A DNA stretch of 47,056 nt from Johnsonella ignava ATCC 51276 (GCF_000235445.1 NZ_JH378841.1:1-47056); one strand, 5' to 3'; positions 25,734 to 33,874 are shown, numbered from the stretch's first letter. The notes: a model not told the origin generated them from the sequence alone. Numbers and translations: made by a program.

Positions 25734-26826
25734 TAGCTTTCTTTTCAAATTCCTCGTAGGTCATACCAACCGGAAAATTTTTATCTACATTATTTTTAAT
25801 AAATTCCTCAAAATTATCCAAGTTCGCCTCGTTGTAAATATCCCTTTCAATAACGTCTTCCATATCCGGAAGGTTTTTTATAAGATTAAACTTTTTATAT
25901 ACATCATAGGCATGAGTAAATTCCTCCTCATTAAGTTGCCATGTGAGGGTTCTTCCCTCTTCAATACATTTTTTATAAATTGTCATCAAAGACACTTCAT
26001 AAGGTACATTATAGTATTTAGAGAAGATTTCCGCCGCTTTTTTGGGATGCTCATATATGTACTTAATACTGTCCTGATGTGCTTTAAGCAGTTCAACTGC
26101 CAAATCACGATGTTCTTTTATAAAATTTTTATTAAGTGCAAAACCGCAGCAAATTCCCATGGCACCATCCATCTCATAGTAGGTTCCCATAATCTTTCCT
26201 ACTTTATTGAACTCTGCCATAGAGCCCCATGGATCACAGCAGGTATATGCCTTTATCTGTCCGGTACTAAGTGCCAAATAGCTGTCTGAGTCTGAACCGG
26301 TCTGTATAAGTTCATACTTTGCAGGGTCTGCTGACAGATTAAGTGTTTGTGCATATCCTGCCAGCCAGCTTTCTGAAGTTGAGGGATCAGGCATAGCCAC
26401 TTTCTGGCTGTAAAGATCTTCAGGTTTTTCAATATCATTTGCCACAACTAAATACATAGATCCGCCTATATGATTGTTGGCAGCATATACTATAGGTGAA
26501 CCTTCACCATTTGCAGCCACCAGACCTCTTGCTCCTATATAACCTGCATCCATCTGCCCTGCTGCCATTGCCTGAGGTACTTTCCCGTTTCCTGTAAGCT
26601 TGACATTTAAATTATGTGCCTTATATATGCCCGCCGCCTCTCCTACGGGTCCTGCTACCATATGATCACAGTTATAATAACCTACATTGATCTCATAGTT
26701 ACTTGCAGTAACAGAGTCTTTGGATTCACCTTTTCCCCCCGTTTCAGAGGTTTGGGATTTCGCACAGCCTGATACAGTAAATACAGACATTAATAATAAA
26801 CCCCACATAACATAATTTTTTTTCAT
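25717..26826 (-). CDS. Cys-rich ABC substrate-binding lipoprotein
   Basis: A 369-residue NMT1/SsuA-like solute-binding lipoprotein (lipobox FTVSGC, Cys21). It serves, presumably, the permease and ATPase in this operon. Its cysteines are unusual for the fold: C53 in YYNCDHMVAGP, C196-C197 in AYTCCDPWGS, and C226-C227 in MGICCGFALN, all near where the ligand cleft of this family lies. This fits a thiophilic metal or organometal ligand (inference). ATG 26826 has GAGGAG nine bases upstream. The stop overlaps the next gene. I recall homologues with Sec in one of the Cys-Cys sites, but I cannot verify it. Confidence 0.88.
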   Translation of the reverse strand: MKKNYVMWGLLLMSVFTVSGCAKSQTSETGGKGESKDSVTASNYEINVGYYNCDHMVAGPVGEAAGIYKAHNLNVKLTGNGKVPQAMAAGQMDAGYIGARGLVAANGEGSPIVYAANNHIGGSMYLVVANDIEKPEDLYSQKVAMPDPSTSESWLAGYAQTLNLSADPAKYELIQTGSDSDSYLALSTGQIKAYTCCDPWGSMAEFNKVGKIMGTYYEMDGAMGICCGFALNKNFIKEHRDLAVELLKAHQDSIKYIYEHPKKAAEIFSKYYNVPYEVSLMTIYKKCIEEGRTLTWQLNEEEFTHAYDVYKKFNLIKNLPDMEDVIERDIYNEANLDNFEEFIKNNVDKNFPVGMTYEEFEKKANEVDP

Positions 26827-26850
26827 CAAAGTATTCTCCTCTTTATTTTT

Positions 26851-27330
26851 TTAACAACAGTTATCCATATCTTCGCTGAACAAATCCCTTATTTCAAGGT
26901 CTTCTTCCAAACGATAGATTGCGTAACCGTAATTGCCATTTTTTGATCCTGAAATTATAAATTCAATATTATCTTTATCATCAATATTTTTAAACTTAAT
27001 CTCTACATTCTCTCTAGGTGCAACAGCGGTTTTTGAAAGAATATAATCGTTCTCATCTTTATATATAAGTACTATGCTGTAATTTTTCTCATCGCCCTTT
27101 GGATTATAGACTACAACCAAATCTTTTTTTCCGTCATTATTAACATCTTCCTGTGCCGCACGGATTATTGTCTGATTTTCAAATTCCTTCTGATACTTTT
27201 TTAAAAAAGGGTGATTTACATCTACTCCTATTCCCCTGCCAGCCTGAATATTTTTATCTTTAGAATATATTATAAATCCGATTTCCAGTAAAATAATAAC
27301 TGCCGTTGCCCAAATTGCTGTTTTTTTCAT
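26851..27330 (-). CDS. saoC: Membrane-anchored protein ending in Cys-Cys
   Basis: A 159-residue protein with an N-terminal signal anchor (TAIWATAVIILLEIGFIIY), an EF-hand-like loop (EDVNNDGKKDLVVVY) and a beta-rich body. It ends in DNCC followed directly by TAA. A C-terminal Cys-Cys (or Cys-Sec in homologues, as I recall) is a good ligand for soft metals, as in mercuric reductase. It is translationally coupled to the preceding permease: their stop and start overlap in ATGA. The start is ATG 27330. No enzyme motif is visible. Confidence 0.8.
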   Translation of the reverse strand: MKKTAIWATAVIILLEIGFIIYSKDKNIQAGRGIGVDVNHPFLKKYQKEFENQTIIRAAQEDVNNDGKKDLVVVYNPKGDEKNYSIVLIYKDENDYILSKTAVAPRENVEIKFKNIDDKDNIEFIISGSKNGNYGYAIYRLEEDLEIRDLFSEDMDNCC

Positions 27331-28412
27331 GCCTTCCTCATTTCTTTCCAAGTCATAATCTTATAATACATAGCAATTATAAAGAAAATCAAAATAATTC
27401 CCGTACATAAATACTGCACTTCTTTAGGAAAAATAATCATCAAACGATTTGCACTTTTTATTGAATAATCTATTCTGTCAATACTAATCTGAGGCTCATA
27501 ATCAGGCAATAAAATAAGATTGGTAATATAACCTAAAAATACTGCACAAACAGTTACCAGAACACCATAAATAACTGCCGACCTTTTACCTATCATCCTA
27601 TATATACTAAGCAGCTCCGCAATATTGGTTGATGCACCTGCAATTAAAAATGTAACTGCCGAGCCGGGAGAAGCACCTGCTGCAATAAGTGCCGCAATAA
27701 AAGGGATATGACCGACTGCACAAACATACATAACGGTAGCAAGTACGGCAATATTTATAAGAGATAATGCACTTGGATTCCCCAAATACTCCTGAATTAA
27801 GGAAGAAGGGAAACTTACCATAATAAAGCCTGCCATTAGCATACCCGTAACCACATACTTGCTGATAACTAATGCAAAATCATTAATCATCCAGTTAAAT
27901 CCGGACCTAAGCTTTTCTGATACGCTTCTCTTATCCTCCCTCATATCGCTTCTAAACCCTCCGTCCTCGCTGTATGCAGGAGCATAAAAAAGCTCCCTGC
28001 CGCTTGTCATGTTTGCAATCCAACCGATAAAAACAGGAAAGGTAAGCCCTATAATAAAATATATGATTGTAATCTTTCTGCCTAGTAGTCCATAAGATAA
28101 TATAAGTGCTATCGGATTAATTACAGGAGTTGCCGTCATAAAGCAAAGTACCGGTCCTACATATGCACCTGCATAGTACATACTTATACCTAAGGGGACT
28201 GTTCCGCAACTGCAAATGGGTAAAATAACACCTGAAACCATTACTTTAAATAATGCCGAAAAGCTCTTATTTCCTAAATGTTTGTGAAGTTTTTCAACCG
28301 GGATTAAATCATGTAATGCACCGGCAATAATATAGCTTATAACTATCCACGCCGATGCCGTATTTATTAAATTAAATGATGCACGAACGATATTAAACAG
28401 ATATTCTGTCAT
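27327..28412 (-). CDS. saoE: ArsP-like efflux permease
   Basis: A 361-residue polytopic permease of the DUF318/ArsP family. Relatives export trivalent organoarsenicals. The two repeated motifs are present: ILPICSCGTVPLGISMYYAG with TATPVINPIA, and CAVGHIPFIAALIAAG with AGASTNIAELLS. The cysteines of the first motif suggest soft-metal handling. AGGAGG lies seven bases before ATG, directly after the thioredoxin-like gene's stop. In this operon it could expel the product of the MerB-like enzyme; that is inference. The direction of transport cannot be seen from sequence. Confidence 0.88.
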   Translation of the reverse strand: MTEYLFNIVRASFNLINTASAWIVISYIIAGALHDLIPVEKLHKHLGNKSFSALFKVMVSGVILPICSCGTVPLGISMYYAGAYVGPVLCFMTATPVINPIALILSYGLLGRKITIIYFIIGLTFPVFIGWIANMTSGRELFYAPAYSEDGGFRSDMREDKRSVSEKLRSGFNWMINDFALVISKYVVTGMLMAGFIMVSFPSSLIQEYLGNPSALSLINIAVLATVMYVCAVGHIPFIAALIAAGASPGSAVTFLIAGASTNIAELLSIYRMIGKRSAVIYGVLVTVCAVFLGYITNLILLPDYEPQISIDRIDYSIKSANRLMIIFPKEVQYLCTGIILIFFIIAMYYKIMTWKEMRKA

Positions 28413-28423
28413 TCCATATCCTC

Positions 28424-28687
28424 CTACGTATCAAGCTCGTAAATTGCATCATCAATTGCCTTATCAATGCTTTTCCTGTTTAAATTTTTAATAAAAATTT
28501 TTTCATTAATTATCATAGTTCCGACATAAATCATGCCATATTTTCTTATGTAATCCATATCCTTTCCTGTCCGATACATTTTTAACTCTATTTTATCTCC
28601 ATATCTTTCAGCTGACGATTGAACCAATCGTCCTATAGAATCACATGAAGGTCAAGTATTAATAAACTCTACCTTTATCTTTTTCAT
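28424..28687 (-). CDS. saoT: Thioredoxin-like selenoprotein (UxxC)
   Basis: An 87-residue thioredoxin-fold protein. ATG 28687 has GGAG eight bases upstream. The TGA at 28652-28654 is Sec12 in FINT-U-PSC-DSIG, giving a Sec-x-x-Cys redox motif exactly where thioredoxins and glutaredoxins have CxxC after the first strand. The body ends with MIYVGTMIINEKIF, a typical last-strand region. Starting after the TGA would lose the first strand and the active site. A perfect 8-bp hairpin with loop GUU follows the TGA. It is the first gene of the operon, under a good promoter. It probably reduces or transfers metal among operon partners (inference). Confidence 0.9.
28614..28632 (-). promoter_or_regulatory. 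SECIS-like hairpin of the thioredoxin-like gene
   Basis: In the mRNA, GACGAUUG pairs perfectly with CAAUCGUC around the loop GUU, 19 bases after the UGA at 28652-28654. Confidence 0.7.
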
Positions 28688-28729
28688 AATTTTAACTCCA
28701 AAATTATCATAATACTTACTCTTTAATGC

Positions 28730-28758
28730 AGTCTAGCACAGCAATTTGTCATTGTCAA
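28730..28758 (-). promoter_or_regulatory. Promoter of the selenoprotein operon
   Basis: A perfect TTGACA (28753-28758), 17 bases, and TAGACT (28730-28735), a 4/6 -10 match, lie about 45 bases before the first start codon. TGACAA is directly repeated at the -35 and could be part of an operator. Confidence 0.6.
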
Positions 28759-28887
28759 GGTATTCCTGTATAACATAGAGATAAAACGTAAAATATTGAA
28801 ATAAAAATAGTGAATTGTTACTTTTTAAATTTTCTTGTATACCGCCTTTTGACAAAGTATTATAAAACTCCCACGTTTTATATAAAA

Positions 28888-28941
28888 AAAAGAAACAATC
28901 TATTGGCATTTTTTAATATACTGCCTTAGTTTGTTTCTTTT
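28888..28941 (-). terminator. Terminator of the clpC operon
   Basis: AAAAGAAACAA (28931-28941 on the minus strand) pairs with TTGTTTCTTTT (28888-28898). An inner GGCA/TGCC stem is present and a run of eight T follows. It separates clpC from the selenoprotein operon. Confidence 0.8.
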
Positions 28942-28968
28942 AATTTAAAACTATAATGAAAAGCTTTT

Positions 28969-31497
28969 TTAATTTCCTACCTGTACTTCTGTCTTTATAT
29001 CCGGGATATTAGAAGATTTCGGCATAAATACTATGCTTTTTTCTCCATCATTTTCAGCTATATCCGCAAGCACCGTATCTTTATTTTTTATACTGCCGTC
29101 AAGAACCGATTCTGCAAGCTTATCTTCAAGATAATTTTGAAGTGTTCTCTTTAACGGTCTTGCTCCGTACTTTTTATCATAACCTTTATCAATTAAAAAG
29201 TCTTTTGCGGCATCGCTCACTTCCAGTCTCATATCCATTTGTTCAATTGTTCTCTTATTTATATCTCTTAAAAGAATTTCAAGAATCTCATGCATATTTT
29301 CCTTTGTAAGCTGATGAAATACTATGGTTTCATCTATACGATTTAAAAATTCAGGCTTAAAAAGCCTGCCAAGCTCTTCAAGCACACCTTCCTTCATCTT
29401 CTTATGGTCGGCTGCATCATCAACGGCGGAGGTAAATCCCAAAAGCTTAGGTGATACTATACGTTCTGCACCTACATTGCTCGTCATTATTATTATAGTA
29501 TTTTTAAAATCAATTCTTCTGCCATGTGCATCAGTGATATGACCATCATCAAGCACCTGTAAAAGCACATTAAATACATCAGGATGAGCCTTTTCAACCT
29601 CGTCAAATAATATAACGCTGTAAGGGTTTCTTCTTACTTTTTCAGAAAGCTGTCCCCCCTCATCATAGCCTATATATCCCGGAGGTGAACCGACCATCTT
29701 TGATACGGAATGTCTTTCCATGTATTCGCTCATATCAACTCTTATAAGCGCATTCTCAGTCCCGAACATACATTCTGCAAGTGCCTTGCTCAGTTCAGTC
29801 TTTCCTACACCTGTAGGTCCAAGGAATAAAAATGAACCTATAGGTCTTTTAGGATCCTTAAGTCCCACCCTGCCACGTCTTATAGCCTTTGATACCGCAT
29901 TTACAGCCTCATCCTGTCCTATAACCCGTGCATGTAACATAGTTTCAAGTTCCTTAAGCCTCTGTGTTTCCTCCTGAGCAAGTTTCTTTACAGGAATCTT
30001 TGTCCATAATGCAACTACATCGGCTATATCAGACTCTGTAATTACAAGCTTCCTGTTTTTCTTATCTTTATCCCATTTTTCACGCAGTTTTTCTATCTTC
30101 TCAAGCTTTTTTTCCTGTTTTTTCTTTATTTCACCGGCTTTTTCATACTTTTCAGCCTTTACCGCCTCTTCTTTTTTAACCTCAAGCAAAGAAATTTCAG
30201 AATTTAACTTTTTAATTTCTTCAGGCTCCATATAGCTTTCAAGCCTTGCCCTTGAAGAAGCCTCATCTATAAGGTCAATAGCTTTATCAGGCAAAAATCT
30301 GTCCGATACATACCTTGAGGACAGCTTAACCGCCGCTTCAAGTGCATCATTGCTTATAGTGAGCTTATGGTGCTCCTCATATTTAGGTCTGAGCCCTACA
30401 AGTATCTGATATGCCTCCTCTTGATTTGGCTCATCCACTGTTATAGGCTGGAAACGTCTCTCAAGTGCGGCATCCTTTTCAATATATTTTCTGTATTCTT
30501 CAAGTGTGGTTGCACCTATAAGCTGTATCTCACCTCTTGCAAGTGCAGGTTTTAATATATTTGAGGCATCCATGCTTCCTTCAGCACCACCTGCACCTAT
30601 TATAGTATGCAGTTCATCTATAAATAAAATCACATCTTTTGCAAATGTAACTTCATTTATTACTTTTTTAATTCTCTCTTCAAATTCTCCCCTATATTTT
30701 GAACCTGCTATCATAGCTGCAAGGTCAAGGGTTACAACTCTCTTTTCAAGTATATTTTCAGGTACATCTTCTGCCACAATACTCTGTGCAAGCCCTTCAA
30801 CCACTGCCGTTTTGCCGACTCCGGGTTCCCCTATAAGGCATGGATTATTTTTAGTTCTCCTGCTCAGAACCTGCATAAGCCTATTTATCTCATTTTGTCT
30901 GCCTATAACAGGATCAAGCCTGCCTTTTCTGGCAAGTTCGGTAAGATCCCTTGAATATTTATCAAGCACCTGTGTATCAGACTGTGTCTGTTGAAAATCG
31001 TTTTTCTTTGGCTGCTGATAAGGTATTTCAGATGTTCCGTATTTAAGTCCGCTCTGTCGTGTACCGTCTCCCATACTTCCAAGTATATCAACATATAACT
31101 TTTGTATATTAACACTCATTGTATGTAAAAGCTTTGCCGCTATACAATTTACATTTTTTATAATTGATATAAGTATATGCTCAGTCCCTACAAGAGGTTT
31201 TTTAAATCTTACAGCCTCCTTATATGCGTTATCAAGCACAATAGCTGCCATAGGTGTATAGTTTTGTTTTCCATCCATAGCAACATTATAATTTGATGAT
31301 ATAAGCTGATCTATAAGACTCCTTAATTTTTCTTCGGTAACTCCGTTTTCTATGAGTATTTTTGCGGCAACCCCGCTGCCTTCCTGCAAAAGTCCGAGAA
31401 GTATATGTTCAGTGCCTACCGAAACATGCGAAAGTTCACGAGCTGCTTTTTCTGCAAGTTCAAGTGCCAAAGCGGCTTTTTGTGTATATCTATCCAA
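28969..31497 (-). CDS. clpC: ATP-dependent Clp protease ATP-binding subunit ClpC
   Basis: An 842-residue AAA+ unfoldase that feeds proteins to ClpP. Two N-terminal Clp_N repeats are followed by the first ATPase (GEPGVGKT), a coiled middle domain with a UVR-like stretch (EKYEKAGEIKKKQEKK), the second ATPase (GPTGVGKT) and the C-terminal D2-small domain. The start is taken as TTG 31497 (family start DRYTQKAALALE), with GGAGG seven bases upstream. The in-frame ATG 60 bases earlier would add an atypical leader. It follows mcsA-mcsB on the same strand, with about 140 bases after mcsB. Confidence 0.95.
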   Translation of the reverse strand: MDRYTQKAALALELAEKAARELSHVSVGTEHILLGLLQEGSGVAAKILIENGVTEEKLRSLIDQLISSNYNVAMDGKQNYTPMAAIVLDNAYKEAVRFKKPLVGTEHILISIIKNVNCIAAKLLHTMSVNIQKLYVDILGSMGDGTRQSGLKYGTSEIPYQQPKKNDFQQTQSDTQVLDKYSRDLTELARKGRLDPVIGRQNEINRLMQVLSRRTKNNPCLIGEPGVGKTAVVEGLAQSIVAEDVPENILEKRVVTLDLAAMIAGSKYRGEFEERIKKVINEVTFAKDVILFIDELHTIIGAGGAEGSMDASNILKPALARGEIQLIGATTLEEYRKYIEKDAALERRFQPITVDEPNQEEAYQILVGLRPKYEEHHKLTISNDALEAAVKLSSRYVSDRFLPDKAIDLIDEASSRARLESYMEPEEIKKLNSEISLLEVKKEEAVKAEKYEKAGEIKKKQEKKLEKIEKLREKWDKDKKNRKLVITESDIADVVALWTKIPVKKLAQEETQRLKELETMLHARVIGQDEAVNAVSKAIRRGRVGLKDPKRPIGSFLFLGPTGVGKTELSKALAECMFGTENALIRVDMSEYMERHSVSKMVGSPPGYIGYDEGGQLSEKVRRNPYSVILFDEVEKAHPDVFNVLLQVLDDGHITDAHGRRIDFKNTIIIMTSNVGAERIVSPKLLGFTSAVDDAADHKKMKEGVLEELGRLFKPEFLNRIDETIVFHQLTKENMHEILEILLRDINKRTIEQMDMRLEVSDAAKDFLIDKGYDKKYGARPLKRTLQNYLEDKLAESVLDGSIKNKDTVLADIAENDGEKSIVFMPKSSNIPDIKTEVQVGN

Positions 31498-31638
31498 TAT
31501 TATACCTCCATAAAATGCTGTTTTCTGTAATTTATAATTTATATCTATATAAACCATGGTGATATAAGTATAAATTAATGCCGTTCATTTATAATTTATT
31601 AAATAATAATCATATTTTATAAAATAATAATCTAAGTT

Positions 31639-32679
31639 TTATTCTGAGATTCTTTCAATATTTTTTCTTAAAAATGCAGCCCTTTCCTGATTCATCTCAT
31701 CCTTGGCAAGAGGCTTCTGTGCCCTCTTAAGCAGATGTGCCGGCTGGACACCGAATATAAGAGAATAAATCTCCTGCGGATTTTTTAATTTTATTATATT
31801 ATCAGCCGCTCCCTGAAGCAGTATACTTAAATATTTAAGTGAATCTTTTAGTGTAAGCTTCCTTGCATATTTAAGCACTCCATATGCCTTATATACCTCA
31901 TCTTCAATATCTATCCTATGCTCGGAAAGTGCTATTCTCCTTACTTTTGCTTCTTGTGAATTAAGCTGCATTGCCACCCTTGTAACCTGATCTATTATCT
32001 CTCTTTCACTATGCCCAAGTGTTTTTGAATTTGAAATATCATAAAGGGAGCCGCAGTTTTCCTGTCCTTCACCATATACTCCTTTTATAGATACACCAAA
32101 TCTGCTCAATCCAAGTATCAGATTGGAAAAGCTTTTGCCTTTTGAAAGCAGCGGCATATGAAGCACTATATTCGCTCTCATACCTGTACCTACATTAGTA
32201 GGGTATGCCGTAAGATAGCCATACTTTTCATCAAATGCATATCTGAATTTTTCATTTATATAATCATCAAGCCTATCAGCACGCTTCCAAAGCTCCTCAA
32301 GCATAAGTCCGCCTGAAAGAAGCTGTAACCTTATATGATCATCACCGTTTATCACAAGGCTGATCTCTTCAGTATCACTTGTAATAAGACCTGTTTCTTC
32401 TTTTCTATGTGCTATAACAGAATTTATAACTCTCCTCTCCCTAAGTGCCTGCTTTTCAACATCACCGAGTTTAAAGAATTCTCTGTTAATACAGTCTCTT
32501 GCATCAATCACTCCTATACCTGAAAGTCCTGAAAGCATATCTCTTGTAAGAATTTTATTCTCTTCTTCTGATGTGCTTTCGGGAAATACATAGCCCTCAA
32601 GGTTCCTTGAAAGCCTTATCCTGCTGCTTACAAAATTATAATCGGTGCTGAGTTTTACATTTTCATACCATTTAGCCAT
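31639..32679 (-). CDS. mcsB: Protein arginine kinase McsB, with altered active-site residues
   Basis: A 346-residue phosphagen-kinase-fold protein. McsB phosphorylates arginines and so marks proteins for ClpCP. The SSRIRLSRNL nucleotide-site segment is intact. Two active-site loops differ from the family as I know it: the NEEDH loop reads NGDDH (111-115), and the cysteine of the CPTN loop is Tyr159 (LTAYPTNVGTG; Cys167 in Bacillus). Both changes hit residues linked to catalysis, so kinase activity is doubtful and a scaffold or adaptor role is possible. It overlaps mcsA by eight bases. Confidence 0.9.
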   Translation of the reverse strand: MAKWYENVKLSTDYNFVSSRIRLSRNLEGYVFPESTSEEENKILTRDMLSGLSGIGVIDARDCINREFFKLGDVEKQALRERRVINSVIAHRKEETGLITSDTEEISLVINGDDHIRLQLLSGGLMLEELWKRADRLDDYINEKFRYAFDEKYGYLTAYPTNVGTGMRANIVLHMPLLSKGKSFSNLILGLSRFGVSIKGVYGEGQENCGSLYDISNSKTLGHSEREIIDQVTRVAMQLNSQEAKVRRIALSEHRIDIEDEVYKAYGVLKYARKLTLKDSLKYLSILLQGAADNIIKLKNPQEIYSLIFGVQPAHLLKRAQKPLAKDEMNQERAAFLRKNIERISE

Positions 32680-33286
32680 TATTTTTTCCCTTTACGGCAT
32701 TTTTCAAAACCTTTATCTCATCTCTGTATTTTGCAGCCGCCTCATATTCTTCATTTCCCAATGCCATCTTAAGCATAAGTTCAAGTTCCTCTATACGCCT
32801 CTTTTCAGATTCACCGTCCTGTAATGGCTCCTGTTTTGTATTTTTAGAACCGTCTTTGGTATCCTCATCTCCATGCGGTGTATCTGCCGTTCTGGACTTA
32901 GGAAGCATAACGGTAGCCGGTACTTTACCTTTATGAATATCACTTCCCTGAAGCTGCTTTATCGTTTCAGATATAAGCGGTCCAAAGATTTCATAACATT
33001 CACTGCATCCGAATCTTGAATTATTTATAAAACTGTCATAGCTTGTTTTACAGTTAGGGCACACAATCTGCCTGTAATCTTCTGTCTTGTTTGCAGGTTC
33101 CTGCTCTCCGAAAAGCCCTGAAAGCAACTTTGAAAGTGAAAATTCTTTATTAAACACTGAGGAATAATGCATAAATTCTATACCCTCGGCACATTGACTG
33201 CATAGATTGTATTCTCTTTTTGTTCCATCTATAATTTCATAAAATACTATATTAGCTTCTCTAAGTTTACATTTTTCACATAGCAT
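32672..33286 (-). CDS. mcsA: McsA, zinc-binding UvrB/UvrC-motif activator
   Basis: A 204-residue partner of McsB. It has pairs of CxxC zinc motifs (CEKC, CSQC, CPNC, CSEC) in the first 110 residues, a polar linker, and a C-terminal UVR motif (LALGNEEYEAAAKYRDEIK-like). In Bacillus it activates McsB and responds to metals and oxidation. AAGGAGG lies about eight bases before ATG. The GntR-type gene lies 93 bases upstream, where ctsR is usual. Confidence 0.92.
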   Translation of the reverse strand: MLCEKCKLREANIVFYEIIDGTKREYNLCSQCAEGIEFMHYSSVFNKEFSLSKLLSGLFGEQEPANKTEDYRQIVCPNCKTSYDSFINNSRFGCSECYEIFGPLISETIKQLQGSDIHKGKVPATVMLPKSRTADTPHGDEDTKDGSKNTKQEPLQDGESEKRRIEELELMLKMALGNEEYEAAAKYRDEIKVLKNAVKGKNNG

Positions 33287-33379
33287 ATAATATCCCTCCT
33301 TAAAGTTTATCTGATAAATATTTGTTTCTATGCTTTAAATAATACAATTCCTGTACTATTTAAAAATTATTCTTATATT

Positions 33380-33754
33380 CTACCGATGTAAAAATCCGTC
33401 ATACAGCTCATCAATAAGATTATGTGCATCCTGTCTGCATACACCGTTGCATATGCCTCTTGCCACAACCACTGCAAGTTCCCTTTTCATGGCTGCAAGA
33501 ACACTTAATTTATCAACATCTATACATATTATTGCACCCTTTCTCCTGTCAAGCTTAATGAATCCCTCTCGTTTCAATATGGAATAAGCTTTATTTACAG
33601 TATGCATATTTATACCCACTAGATCTGCCATTTGCCTTACTGAGGGAAGAGAGTCTCCTTCTTTAATCTGATCAGTTGCGATATTCATAATTATCTGGTT
33701 GCAAAGTTGTATATATATAGCCTCATCACTATTAAAATCAATATAAAAATCCAT
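33380..33754 (-). CDS. GntR-family (YtrA type) transcriptional regulator
   Basis: A 124-residue small regulator. The GntR winged helix is clear (IYIQLCNQIIMNIATDQIK, then LPSVRQMADLVGINMHTVNK), followed by a short helical YtrA-type tail. ATG 33754 has AGAGGT upstream; an extension to 33796 lacks support. It lies directly upstream of mcsA-mcsB-clpC in the position normally held by ctsR. The palindrome GTTATA-N7-TATAAC at 33776-33794, next to a TATAAT box, is a likely self-operator. Whether it controls the clp operon is open. Confidence 0.88.
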   Translation of the reverse strand: MDFYIDFNSDEAIYIQLCNQIIMNIATDQIKEGDSLPSVRQMADLVGINMHTVNKAYSILKREGFIKLDRRKGAIICIDVDKLSVLAAMKRELAVVVARGICNGVCRQDAHNLIDELYDGFLHR

Positions 33755-33766
33755 AACTCTACCTCT

Positions 33767-33794
33767 ATTATAACTGTTATAGCAGTAGTATAAC
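33767..33794 (-). promoter_or_regulatory. Promoter -10 and operator of the gntR gene
   Basis: TATAAT (33767-33772, minus strand) lies beside GTTATA-CTACTGC-TATAAC (33776-33794), an inverted repeat of the size GntR/YtrA proteins bind. No good -35 box is seen. Confidence 0.5.
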
Positions 33795-33874
33795 ATAATT
33801 TTATATAAATTACAAGTATTCTTTTAAAGTGCCGATCTGATACATATAACAGCCAAATAGCACTGATATGTCAA

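Noticed and set aside
28424..28627. A short stand-alone 67-residue gene
   Set aside because: It lacks the first strand and redox site of the thioredoxin fold. The full gene starts at 28687 with a good ribosome site and reads through TGA.
22976..28654. The four in-frame TGA codons as nonsense mutations of a decaying operon
   Set aside because: No other frameshift or stop is seen in the eight genes, the homologous sequence continues in frame each time, three of four TGAs sit in Cys-containing redox or metal motifs, and each is followed by a SECIS-like hairpin.
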